The position numbers and the translations under genes were made by a program. Shown here piece after piece: positions 35,691-44,085 of a DNA stretch of 64,000 nucleotides. The DNA comes from Cellvibrionales bacterium UBA4451 (GTDB taxonomy: Bacteria > Pseudomonadota > Gammaproteobacteria > Pseudomonadales > Porticoccaceae): contig DGPB01000009.1 in the NCBI GenBank assembly GCA_002390285.1, positions 1 to 64,000 on the forward strand, in the 5' to 3' direction. Every line of letters starts with the position of its first letter. The stretch's first letter is position 1. The notes below the pieces were generated by a model. That model saw only the letters and a list, made by a program, of their open reading frames with translations, did not search any database and was not told the origin of the DNA.

Positions 35691-36674
35691 ATGGCTCGCG
35701 TAGCAAAGAAAATGGCTCTAAAAAAACCGATACGTAAAACCACTATCAAAAAGCCGGCTTCAAAGGTAAAAAAACTAACATCGAAAGCTGTGCTTGATAA
35801 AGCTACTTCAGTTTTTAATGCCATTGAAAAAGAGATAAACTCGCAACGTAAAAAAGTTGCTGCCGCGCGCAAAAAAGTAGCTGCCAATCGTAACCGAGTT
35901 GCCAAAAAGGTGACAAAGGCTTCTGAAGCTGCACTCAAGAATGCTGTGCAAGATGTGCGGGCCCATGTGAATAAGCTGGATAAGCTTGTAGCTAATGGCG
36001 CTATTGGTAAAGCAGAACTACGGGCAGCCAAACTTGTTTCTCAGGTGAAAAGCCTAGAGGAAAAAGCAATGGCTCGGGTATCAAAGGCGGAGAAAAAACT
36101 AGAAGCTAAGGTGAAGGATGATTTACAAAATGCGCTGAAGCGTTATGAACAATCCTGGCTAAAAAAGCGAGCCACAAATATGGCTAGGCAGCTAAAAGCT
36201 GTTGAGAAATCCGCAGCATCTAGAGTAAAGGCCGCTGAAAAGCGTTTGTACAAGCAAGCGGCTGATGTCATTAAAAAGGCAGAAGGAAAGGTGGAATCCC
36301 TTCAGGGGGGAGGAAACAAAGTACTAGCGAAGCGTAGCCCTGGTCGCCCAAAGAAAGTAACGACAACTAAAACAACGAAAACCAAGGCATCTGTAAAAAA
36401 AGCACCGACTAAGCAGGTTGCAGCCAAACGTGGAGCGGGTCGTCCAAAGAAATCAGTGGTAGCGACTAAAACGGCAGTGAAATCTCCGGTCAAAAAACCT
36501 ATCACAGCGAAAAAGTCTACTGTGAAGAAGTCCATTGCGAAGAAGAAACCGGTGGCAAAAAAGCCCGTGGCTAAAAAACCAGCAGTGAAGAAACCAGCAG
36601 TGAAGAAAGTCGCTGCACCTAAGGCTAAAGCCTCTCCAGTGGTTACCGGGGCTAAAACACCCACAGCCAGTTAA
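35691..36674 (+). CDS. Histone-H1-like, AT-hook protein (AlgP-like)
   Basis: A 327-residue, extremely lysine- and alanine-rich protein. Residues about 30-205 are charged and predicted helical or coiled-coil (for example RKKVAAARKKVAANRNRVAKK). The C-terminal third is low complexity, with two AT-hook cores, RSPGRPKK (215-222) and RGAGRPKK (247-254), then KPVAKKPVAKKPAVKKPAVKK-type repeats like eukaryotic histone H1 tails. The best match in plan is AlgP (AlgR3) of Pseudomonas, a histone-like regulator of alginate genes. DNA compaction or regulation is inferred. It has an AT-rich upstream region and its own terminator. Confidence 0.85.
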   Translation: MARVAKKMALKKPIRKTTIKKPASKVKKLTSKAVLDKATSVFNAIEKEINSQRKKVAAARKKVAANRNRVAKKVTKASEAALKNAVQDVRAHVNKLDKLVANGAIGKAELRAAKLVSQVKSLEEKAMARVSKAEKKLEAKVKDDLQNALKRYEQSWLKKRATNMARQLKAVEKSAASRVKAAEKRLYKQAADVIKKAEGKVESLQGGGNKVLAKRSPGRPKKVTTTKTTKTKASVKKAPTKQVAAKRGAGRPKKSVVATKTAVKSPVKKPITAKKSTVKKSIAKKKPVAKKPVAKKPAVKKPAVKKVAAPKAKASPVVTGAKTPTAS

Positions 36675-36745
36675 TTGAAAGGAGAAACCCTGAGTCTAAA
36701 AAAGAGCTTAGACAGCCTCCGTTCTTTTTTATAAAAAGGTTACAA

Positions 36746-36772
36746 TCCCCCGCTCGACGGGGGATTTTTTTT
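36746..36772 (+). terminator. Rho-independent terminator after the H1-like gene
   Basis: A 7-bp stem, TCCCCCG/CGGGGGA with a CTCGA loop, is followed by eight Ts at 36765-36772. The tsaB GTG begins only 3 nt after the T-run. A TACAAT hexamer at 36741-36746 could serve as the -10 box for tsaB. Confidence 0.88.
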
Positions 36773-36775
36773 GCC

Positions 36776-37483
36776 GTGACAAATATTCTTGCTATTGATA
36801 CATCGACACAGGCCTGTTCTGTGGCATTGTTTTATTGTGGAGAGCGGATTTCCCGGTATCAGCTTGCTAGTAGAGAGCATACTCGCCTTATATTACCAAT
36901 GGTTGATGAGATCCTCAGTGAAGCAGGAATAGCGCTATCACAGCTGGATGCGTTGGCCTTTACTGCTGGCCCTGGATCTTTTACAGGTATCCGTATCGGT
37001 TTTGGTGTTATACAGGGGCTGGCTTTTGGCGCAGGCATACCTGTCCTCCCAGTATCAACCTTGGAGGCTCTCGCGCAGACTTCAATTCGAAAATTGGGGA
37101 TTCAATCAGACTCCTACGTGTTACCGATTCTAGATGCACGAATGGAAGAGGTCTATTGGGCGCTATTTAAGTATCAAGGTTCTGTTTTAACCCGAGTCAG
37201 TCAGGATAGCCTAACCTCACCTGAGGACGTGGCTTCATCGTTTTCTGGATCACCCCTTGCTGTGGTTGGTGATGGTTGGCATTATCTGGATGAAATTGAT
37301 GTGGATATGATTCCGATAAGACCTACCACGGTGGATTTAACGCTTTTGCCTGAGGCAGAAGATATACTTGATCTCGCCTTACCTCGAGTGATGGCAGGGC
37401 AGGCTTGTTCTGTTGATAGCGTGAGTCCTGTCTACCTGAGAGATAAGATTACCTGGAAAAAGCGTGTACGGTTACGTCAATAA
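36776..37483 (+). CDS. tsaB: tRNA t6A biosynthesis protein TsaB
   Basis: TsaB is the scaffold of the TsaBDE complex that installs threonylcarbamoyl on A37 of ANN-decoding tRNAs. The 235-residue ASKHA-fold product shows ILAIDTSTQACSVAL, REHTRLILPMVDEIL and AFTAGPGSFTGIRIGFGVIQG, and has no metal site, as is usual for TsaB. GTG at 36776 is the only sensible start, since the family begins with this ILAIDT strand. It sits immediately behind a terminator U-run, so its transcript may start inside or just after the hairpin. Confidence 0.94.
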   Translation: MTNILAIDTSTQACSVALFYCGERISRYQLASREHTRLILPMVDEILSEAGIALSQLDALAFTAGPGSFTGIRIGFGVIQGLAFGAGIPVLPVSTLEALAQTSIRKLGIQSDSYVLPILDARMEEVYWALFKYQGSVLTRVSQDSLTSPEDVASSFSGSPLAVVGDGWHYLDEIDVDMIPIRPTTVDLTLLPEAEDILDLALPRVMAGQACSVDSVSPVYLRDKITWKKRVRLRQ

Positions 37484-37534
37484 ACCTGAGTCAATGTGAA
37501 TTTCTGGCGATAATAACAAGAGACGAGAACAATA

Positions 37535-38335
37535 TTGGATACAGTTCAGGTTATTTTTCTGGCAATAATTCAGGGGCTTACAGAGTTTCTGCCGATTTCA
37601 AGTTCAGCCCATCTAATTTTACCATCGTCACTTTTTGGTTGGGAGGATCAGGGCCTCGCTTTTGATGTGGCTGCACACGTAGGCTCGTTATTGGCGGTTT
37701 TATGGTACTTCCGTAAAGATGTCAGGGTATTAATATTTTGTTGGTGTAGGAGCCTGGCCGGTGGAGGTCAAACACCGGAAAGTCACTTGGGCTGGCAGAT
37801 TATTTTAGCCACAATTCCGGCGGGCTTAGCGGGACTTTTTTTAGGTGATCTAATTGAACTTCACCTGCGTTCTATTGCTGTTATTGCGTTGACCACTATC
37901 GTATTCGGCCTATTGTTAGGCTTATCGGATAAATTTAGTTCTCGGGTGAAAAGCCTGGACCAGTTTACTTGGCGTTCTGCTCTGATTGTAGGCTGCGCAC
38001 AAGCCATTGCGTTGATACCCGGAACATCCCGATCTGGTATTACCATTACGGCTGCACTGGCCTTGGGGTTTGATCGTATAGCGGCAGCAAGGTTTTCGTT
38101 TCTACTTTCCATCCCCGTTATTGTGTTGAGTGGTAGTTATAAAGGGATGCAGTTATTACAACTCGCCACGGTACCTTGGTTTGATATTCTACTGGGTACG
38201 GTGCTATCGGGTGTTACTGCCTACTTCTGTATTCATCTCTTTATTACCTGGGTTAATCGAATCGGTATGCTACCCTTTGTGGTGTATCGAATGATTCTCG
38301 GCGCTATATTGATCGCCGTCCTCTTGAATGGTTAG
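37535..38335 (+). CDS. uppP: Undecaprenyl-diphosphatase UppP/BacA
   Basis: An inner-membrane phosphatase that recycles undecaprenyl pyrophosphate to the monophosphate carrier used in peptidoglycan synthesis; it confers bacitracin tolerance. The 266 residues form about eight helices with both signature motifs, QGLTEFLPISSSAHLILP and PGTSRSGITI. The start is TTG, as the family begins directly with this helix. It follows tsaB by 51 nt and is probably cotranscribed. Confidence 0.95.
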   Translation: MDTVQVIFLAIIQGLTEFLPISSSAHLILPSSLFGWEDQGLAFDVAAHVGSLLAVLWYFRKDVRVLIFCWCRSLAGGGQTPESHLGWQIILATIPAGLAGLFLGDLIELHLRSIAVIALTTIVFGLLLGLSDKFSSRVKSLDQFTWRSALIVGCAQAIALIPGTSRSGITITAALALGFDRIAAARFSFLLSIPVIVLSGSYKGMQLLQLATVPWFDILLGTVLSGVTAYFCIHLFITWVNRIGMLPFVVYRMILGAILIAVLLNG

Positions 38336-38547
38336 CAAGGTATCAAGTCGTGTTTATCTTGTTGCTGTGCTACAACAACTACATGGCCCAAGATTACCGA
38401 CTCAAACTATACTGTCGTTAGATGGCTCGTTGCTAAACTCTCGGTAGAGATTGGCGTCCCTTGGCGGCTACATCGAGCTTATTGTTAGCGGACATGTTTA
38501 CACACCAAACCTTTAGCCATTCATGTCAGATAAGATAGGTGGATAAT

Positions 38548-38949
38548 ATGAATAGTCAGAGAAAAATCAGTGCGTTTGTACTAATCCTTATGATCAGTTT
38601 CACTGTGAATGCTGAGAAGGTCTATGAACGTACGAATTCACAAGGAGTCGCGGAGTTCAGCGATCAACCGACCCCTGATGCTGAGGTTGTTGATGTAAAC
38701 CCAAATGTTGTGGATGTTGTTCAACCAGAGGCCAGAGCACCAAGGCCTGCTTCAGCTGAGCCGGTAGTGCATAAACAAGACAGGGTTAGGGTTGTAGGCG
38801 AGGATGCTGAAGAAGGCAGAGAAAGTTACAACGATGGAAGTTACTACGATGATGAACAGAGGAGGCGTAATCGAAGGGAGAATGTTGAACATCGTAATGA
38901 GAATATTGAGCACCGTCAGCAGCATAGGGGTGCTGTGCATCGGAGATAA
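38548..38949 (+). CDS. DUF4124-type secreted protein
   Basis: A 133-residue precursor with a signal peptide (about 1-22, MNSQRKISAFVLILMISFTV then NAEKV). The first mature segment, EKVYERTNSQGVAEFSDQP, is typical of the DUF4124 domain found in many gammaproteobacterial periplasmic proteins of unknown function. The rest is disordered and charged, with arginine-, glutamate- and histidine-rich repeats at the C-terminus (NRRENVEHRNENIEHRQQHR). ATG at 38548 follows an AGGTGG site; a GTG at 38539 is in frame. It has 212 nt of non-coding DNA upstream. Confidence 0.75.
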   Translation: MNSQRKISAFVLILMISFTVNAEKVYERTNSQGVAEFSDQPTPDAEVVDVNPNVVDVVQPEARAPRPASAEPVVHKQDRVRVVGEDAEEGRESYNDGSYYDDEQRRRNRRENVEHRNENIEHRQQHRGAVHRR

Positions 38950-39125
38950 ATTTTTTATCTAGCCTTTAAGTCTAGTAGGGGCTCTGAATTCTAGCGAAAG
39001 GTGGTTGCTTAACTCATGTTGTATGGGCTCTATAGCCTAACTCTAGTTTTTACTAAAGTTCCAACTGTAATTGCATATGGTAATAGGACTCAGGGATTAG
39101 TGACGCTAGCAGCTTGGGCATCTGA

Positions 39126-42100
39126 ATGAAAAAGAATAATTTGATGAAACAGGGAGGGTGGCACTGGGTTACCCGTGCCTTGCTATGGGTATCAAGCTTA
39201 CTCTTGGGGCTGCTTGTTATTTTCACCGTCTTGTTGTCGGTTCTGGATGATGATGATTATCGGGTAGCTCTTATCTGGGGAGTTGATCGTTTCCTCGACA
39301 GTACACTAGACATAAAAGGGCCATTTACCATCAGCTTCGGAAAGGAGCTTGAGCTTGAGGTAAAAAAGGTTCATTTCAAAGCCAATGATGGCAGTTATGA
39401 GCTGTCGATCGGCGATTTTTCTGGTCGGCAGAAACTAGGTTCATATCTGATGACAGGTACCTGGTGGATTAACGATCTTACCTTTACCGATGTTTATGTT
39501 GATATAAATATAAAGGAGCGAGGCCCTGATGAAGAAAATGAGCTGGAAGCTTTTTCCATCCCCCCCATCATTATAGAAAAGCTAGATTTTAAAAATATCA
39601 CTGTGGTCTATAGGCGCGGTGATCTACAGGAATCAGAGACCTTCACTTTACGTGAGTTGATTGTCGATGATTCTCTAAATCAGGGGCCCGTGAAAGTATA
39701 TGGAGCAGGAACCCTTGATTCACGTTCTTTCGTCCTAAAAGGTACCTTGGGTGCACTGTCCCAAATCCAGGATAACAGTCAGATATATCCTGTTGATTTA
39801 AGCTTGGTCAGCGACACGCTGAAGGCCTCATTAACCGGAGGGATAAATGATCCCATCACCGGAGAAGGCCTTGAGTTCCAATTGGAGATCAATGATTCAT
39901 ACATTGGTAGTATTCTGCAACTGGTTGACAGCACCATTCCCGATTTTACTAAATTCAGCCTTACGGCAGGCATCCGTGGAGATATCTCGGCTCCACGGCT
40001 TGAAGCTGTGGCAGCGAGTCTATATGGGCTAGATGGTTTTGAAGCACAGGTTAGAGGAGCCCTTGATAACGTTGTTTTATCGAAAGGGTTGCAGTTGGAT
40101 GTGAGCCTAAAGGCTCCGAATTTAAAAGAGCTGTCTAGCCTAGGTTTACTTGGAGAAGATCCGGTTGATGAGGATGTTCTGACGTTAGGTCTTGAGGGTT
40201 TTAGTGGCACGCTCACGGGTGATCTTAATGCCCTAAAGCTGGCCGACGCGACCCTGAGCTTGAAGGGGTTTAATGGTGTCGAGGTCCGAGCTGAGGGTGC
40301 TGTAGATAACTTAGAGCTGTTGAAAGGACTGCAGTTGGATGTGAGCCTAAAGGCACCGAATATAAAAAGCTTATCAGGCCTAGGATTACTTGGTGAAGAC
40401 CCAGTTGATGAGACCCTGCTAGCGTTAGGCCCTGTGGATTTTAGTGGCAAACTCTCGGGTGATCTTAATGCCCTAAAGCTGGCCGACGCGACCCTGAGAT
40501 TGAAGGAGTTTAATGGTGTCGAGGTCCGAGCTGAGGGTGCTGTAGATAACTTAGAGCTGTTGAAAGGACTGCAGTTGGATGTGAGCCTGAAGGCACCGAA
40601 TATAAAAAGCTTATCAGGCCTAGGATTACTTGGTGAAGACCCAGTTGATGAGACCCTGCTAGCGTTAGGCCCTGTGGATTTTAGTGGCACGCTCACGGGT
40701 GATTTTAATACCCTGAAGCTAACTGGTGCGGCCTTGAACTTGAAGGGGTTGGATGGTGTCGATATGACAGCTCATGGGGCTGTAGACAACTTAATTTTGA
40801 TGCAAGGAATGAATTGGGATGTGAGCCTGAAGGCCCCCAATATAAAAAGCCTATCGGATCTAGGCTTACTTGCTGAAGAATCGCTTGATGATGATATATT
40901 GGCGTTAGGTCCTGTTGATCTTAGCGCGGCCCTAACGGGGAGTAAGGAAAAGCAGCTTATTGAGGATGTTCGGGTCAATGTAGGCCCCACAGATAGCCCT
41001 ACCATTAAGGCAAGCGGTACTGTACAGACAAATTTTACAAGGGTAGTGAATGTAGAGTCTAAATGGGATATAGACATAGGAGCAATCAGCAAGGCTTTCG
41101 GCAAAGATCTACAATCTGACGATCCTGGCCGCCTGAAAGGTGTCATGAATGCTTCTGTTCAGAATGATCGCTGGCATATCGAAAAAATCGATATTGCCTC
41201 AGCTGACACCGACATGTATCAACTCAACCTTGAGGGAGCGTTCAATGAAAAAGAGCCTGATCAGGGATCGTTTCGAGGCGACTTGAGCGTTGCACAACCG
41301 ATGGCGCTGGGTGCTCTATTTGGGGTGGACCTAAAGGGGTTCGCGCCCTATACAGCCAGTGGGGCGGTAGAGGTAGATAAAGACCGACTTACTTATCAGG
41401 GAAAAATGCGTATAGGTGAGACAGAAGGTAGCATGGCATTGACGACTATACAGGTAGATGGCCGGACGCAAGTGAGTGGGAAAATGACGATACCTGTGAT
41501 GCATTTGTCTGATCTGGGTATAACTAAAGTCACGACAGATAATGCTGGTAAGCTTGCCGGTCAGTCAAAAGTAGATCAGAGAAAAACGGAAAATACTGAC
41601 AAAGCTAAACCTGGAGATGTTGATAAGCAGCCACTTTTTAGTCACGAAGTTTTGGATTTTTCCGGATTAAGTGATCTTGATTTGGACCTTGCCGTTTCGA
41701 TTGATCAGATTATCGGCGCTGGCGTCACTGTCGGTTACTTGAAGGGACAGGTTAACGTTAAAAATTCAGTGTTGCGCATAAAACCCATGCGGATAGCTAT
41801 TGAGGGTGGGGTAGCTGACCTTGATTTTAAATTGAATGCCCAGGGTACACCTAAATTTAGTCTCGATATGCATGCTAGTAATCTAGCGCTAGGATCATGG
41901 ATATCTGATTCTCAGCAGGAGATTAAGGTTGCGGGGGAAGTCAATCTTGATGTTGATATTCAAGGTGAAGGGAATTCTTTTCATGAGTGGATATCGAGAC
42001 TAGATGGTGGTGTTCATTTTGGACTTGAAAATGCACGTATCCCAAGGAAATACGTAGAGATTCTTACTGTTGATGTATTTGGTTGGGCATTAGGTAAGGC

Positions 42101-42509
42101 TAAAATTAAAGATAAATATGCTTTGTTGGATTGCGTTATGGTGACGTTTGATATTGATAAGGGCGTAGCAAAGAGTCAGTTGTTAATTGCTGACGGGCCT
42201 AACCTATCAATAGAAGGCCGCACGACACTCAATTTTGGGGAGGAGAGCATGGATATGGTCTTGCTGCCAAAGCAAAAGAAGCGCTGGTATTCAGATGTGT
42301 CTGCGCTTCACATTAAAGGTCCTATGGTTAACCCAAAGGTGACGGCTGTACCGAAGAAAACCGCTGCCACTAAGATTGGCACACTTGTGTTTATGCCGGG
42401 CGTCGCCATTCCAGTCTTTATGGTAGGTGAGTTAAGGAGTTTGTTCGGTCGGGGCGAGACAGCGAGCACCGGCTGTGAGAGTGTTGTTGCAACGTTAGAA
42501 GGTCAATAA
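39126..42509 (+). CDS. AsmA-family protein with internal tandem repeats
   Basis: A 1127-residue envelope protein with one N-terminal transmembrane helix (about 16-40), an AsmA-like N-terminal domain and a C-terminal AsmA-type domain (about 840-1100, GGVADLDFKLNAQGTPKFSLDMHASNL and MVNPKVTAVPK). AsmA-like proteins are long beta-rich grooves proposed to carry lipids between the inner and outer membranes. Here the middle (about 280-600) is built of four or more 80-residue units of the type LKGLQLDVSLKAPNIKSLSG ... LGLLGEDPVDETLLALGPVDFSG. The two central units are almost identical at the DNA level, showing recent duplication. Much of the central region is strongly acidic. Specific function is unknown. 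Confidence 0.85.
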   Translation: MKKNNLMKQGGWHWVTRALLWVSSLLLGLLVIFTVLLSVLDDDDYRVALIWGVDRFLDSTLDIKGPFTISFGKELELEVKKVHFKANDGSYELSIGDFSGRQKLGSYLMTGTWWINDLTFTDVYVDINIKERGPDEENELEAFSIPPIIIEKLDFKNITVVYRRGDLQESETFTLRELIVDDSLNQGPVKVYGAGTLDSRSFVLKGTLGALSQIQDNSQIYPVDLSLVSDTLKASLTGGINDPITGEGLEFQLEINDSYIGSILQLVDSTIPDFTKFSLTAGIRGDISAPRLEAVAASLYGLDGFEAQVRGALDNVVLSKGLQLDVSLKAPNLKELSSLGLLGEDPVDEDVLTLGLEGFSGTLTGDLNALKLADATLSLKGFNGVEVRAEGAVDNLELLKGLQLDVSLKAPNIKSLSGLGLLGEDPVDETLLALGPVDFSGKLSGDLNALKLADATLRLKEFNGVEVRAEGAVDNLELLKGLQLDVSLKAPNIKSLSGLGLLGEDPVDETLLALGPVDFSGTLTGDFNTLKLTGAALNLKGLDGVDMTAHGAVDNLILMQGMNWDVSLKAPNIKSLSDLGLLAEESLDDDILALGPVDLSAALTGSKEKQLIEDVRVNVGPTDSPTIKASGTVQTNFTRVVNVESKWDIDIGAISKAFGKDLQSDDPGRLKGVMNASVQNDRWHIEKIDIASADTDMYQLNLEGAFNEKEPDQGSFRGDLSVAQPMALGALFGVDLKGFAPYTASGAVEVDKDRLTYQGKMRIGETEGSMALTTIQVDGRTQVSGKMTIPVMHLSDLGITKVTTDNAGKLAGQSKVDQRKTENTDKAKPGDVDKQPLFSHEVLDFSGLSDLDLDLAVSIDQIIGAGVTVGYLKGQVNVKNSVLRIKPMRIAIEGGVADLDFKLNAQGTPKFSLDMHASNLALGSWISDSQQEIKVAGEVNLDVDIQGEGNSFHEWISRLDGGVHFGLENARIPRKYVEILTVDVFGWALGKAKIKDKYALLDCVMVTFDIDKGVAKSQLLIADGPNLSIEGRTTLNFGEESMDMVLLPKQKKRWYSDVSALHIKGPMVNPKVTAVPKKTAATKIGTLVFMPGVAIPVFMVGELRSLFGRGETASTGCESVVATLEGQ
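40201..40926 (+). repeat. Tandem 240-bp repeats inside the AsmA-family gene
   Basis: Units 40201-40440 and 40441-40680 differ at 6 of 240 positions by eye, and their last 60 bp are identical. The unit from 40681 is diverged but in register, and a further diverged unit lies before 40201 (about 39961-40200). The period is exactly 80 codons, so copy number can change without breaking the frame. Confidence 0.93.
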
Positions 42510-42593
42510 TAACCGCATTGGCATTGGCTGCTTAGAACTTCAAGATCGCTTGGGCAGAAGAAAGTCTGCGTATAGTAATAACAGGAACGATTA

Positions 42594-43901
42594 ATGAGTA
42601 ATCAACAGTACAACCAAGAGCTGCTGGCATTCATTCACAACTCACCAACGCCATTTCACGCAGTGAATAATATACAGATGGAGTTGGAATCTGGGGGGTT
42701 TATACCTCTGGTTGAAGAGGACAGTTGGAATGTCGTACCCGGAGGGCGTTACTACGTGACCCGAAACGGATCCTCGATTATCGCGTTTGTCATGGGATAC
42801 AATTCCGTCACTGATTCCGGTATTCGTATGGTGGGTGCTCATACCGACAGCCCCTGCCTAAAGGTCAAACCAAAACCCGAGTTACACAAACACAATTATT
42901 TTCAGTTGGGCGTAGAGGTCTATGGCGGGGCGTTGCTCAACCCATGGTTTGATCGTGATCTCTCTATTGCCGGTCGACTTGTGTTTAATGTTGGCGATGG
43001 TCGCCTACAGAAAGCACTAGTGGATATGAAAAAGCCAGTGGCGGTGATACCCAGCTTGGCAATCCATTTGGACTCAGAGGCCAATAGCAACCGTAAGATA
43101 AACTCTCAGACCGATATTCCACCGATACTTTTTAAGTGCGGAGAGAATCGTGAGGAGGACTTTAGAGCACTTATGGCTGCACAGCTGCTGGGGCAATATG
43201 GTGACCCTATGGAGCTGCAGGTGCTGGACTATGATCTTTATCTTTATGATTGCCAGAAGCCCGCGATAACAGGGCTTAATGAGGATTTCATTTCCAGTGC
43301 CAGGCTGGATAACCTACTGAGTTGTTTTACCGGGATGAAGGCGCTCCTTGAGGCCGGTGATCAGGTGACCACGATGCTCATCTGTAATGACCATGAAGAG
43401 GTTGGGAGTACCTCCGCGTGTGGTGCCAATGGGCCCATGCTTAAATCGTTAATCGAGCGTTTATATCCGGATGCGGAGGATCGGGCTCGTGCTATTAGTC
43501 AGTCATTGCTGGTTTCTGCAGACAATGCTCACGGTATTCATCCCAACTACAGCGACAAGCATGATGGTAATCACGGCCCTATCCTAAACAATGGGCCAGT
43601 GATAAAAACCAATGCCAACCAACGATATGCTACCAACGGTATTACCTCTTCAATCTTTAGACATCTTTGTGAGCAGCAGAACATCCCTGTGCAGTCATTT
43701 GTTAGTCGCACAGATTTAGGGTGTGGGAGCACGATTGGTCCCATCACAGCAGCAAGTATTGGAGTTCAGACGCTTGATGTGGGTGTCCCTACCTTTGCTA
43801 TGCACTCAATACGAGAGCTGGCCGGAACTGAAGATGCCTACAATCTCTACCGGGCTTTAACCGGCTTTTATAACTATGAAGAGAGCCTGATCATTAATTA
43901 G
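42594..43901 (+). CDS. apeB: M18 family aminopeptidase
   Basis: A cytoplasmic zinc aminopeptidase of the M18 family, removing N-terminal residues (often acidic) from peptides. The 435 residues carry the metal-site motifs GAHTDSPCLKVKP, SARLDNL, NDHEEVGS and VSADNAHGIHPNYSDKHD, and the C-terminal MHSIRE histidine. Length and motifs match the Pseudomonas-type ApeB. It follows the AsmA-family gene by 84 nt. Confidence 0.93.
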   Translation: MSNQQYNQELLAFIHNSPTPFHAVNNIQMELESGGFIPLVEEDSWNVVPGGRYYVTRNGSSIIAFVMGYNSVTDSGIRMVGAHTDSPCLKVKPKPELHKHNYFQLGVEVYGGALLNPWFDRDLSIAGRLVFNVGDGRLQKALVDMKKPVAVIPSLAIHLDSEANSNRKINSQTDIPPILFKCGENREEDFRALMAAQLLGQYGDPMELQVLDYDLYLYDCQKPAITGLNEDFISSARLDNLLSCFTGMKALLEAGDQVTTMLICNDHEEVGSTSACGANGPMLKSLIERLYPDAEDRARAISQSLLVSADNAHGIHPNYSDKHDGNHGPILNNGPVIKTNANQRYATNGITSSIFRHLCEQQNIPVQSFVSRTDLGCGSTIGPITAASIGVQTLDVGVPTFAMHSIRELAGTEDAYNLYRALTGFYNYEESLIIN

Positions 43902-44017
43902 GATTGAATTGGATCGGCCTCTACTTTATTACTCGGATGAAATCCGTATGATGGGCGCCACTATTCATTATTAGTCCGTATTAGTAGAACCTGTCCGTGA
44001 GAAACCTCCTCATGAGA

Positions 44018-44085
44018 ATAAAGTAGCTATTAGATAAAGTAGCTATAAAAATAAAAGTACCTATGAGCATAAAGTACCTATGAGT
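44018..44085 (+). repeat. Four degenerate 17-nt tandem repeats overlapping the trpS start
   Basis: The unit is approximately ATAAAGTAGCTATNAG, changing to ATAAAGTACCTATGAG in the last two copies. The fourth copy contains the trpS ATG (44080) and the third supplies an upstream ATG in the same context. No other ribosome-binding site for trpS is evident. Confidence 0.75.
44063..44083 (+). other. Mini-ORF whose stop overlaps the trpS ATG
   Basis: ATG at 44063 encodes MSIKYL and its TGA (44081-44083) overlaps the trpS ATG (44080-44082) in the ATGA arrangement, a geometry that allows termination-reinitiation. An earlier ATG at 44012 gives MRIK and stop. Both arise from the tandem repeat. Whether ribosomes use them cannot be told from sequence. 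Confidence 0.35.

Noticed and set aside
36302..36664. 120-codon open frame antisense to the H1-like gene
   Set aside because: Its Phe/Ala-rich repeats simply mirror the lysine-rich repeats on the coding strand.
39779..40696. 305-codon open frame antisense to the AsmA-family gene
   Set aside because: It exists because the 240-bp tandem repeats lack stops in that frame; it is antisense to a well-supported gene, serine/proline-rich and without family motifs.
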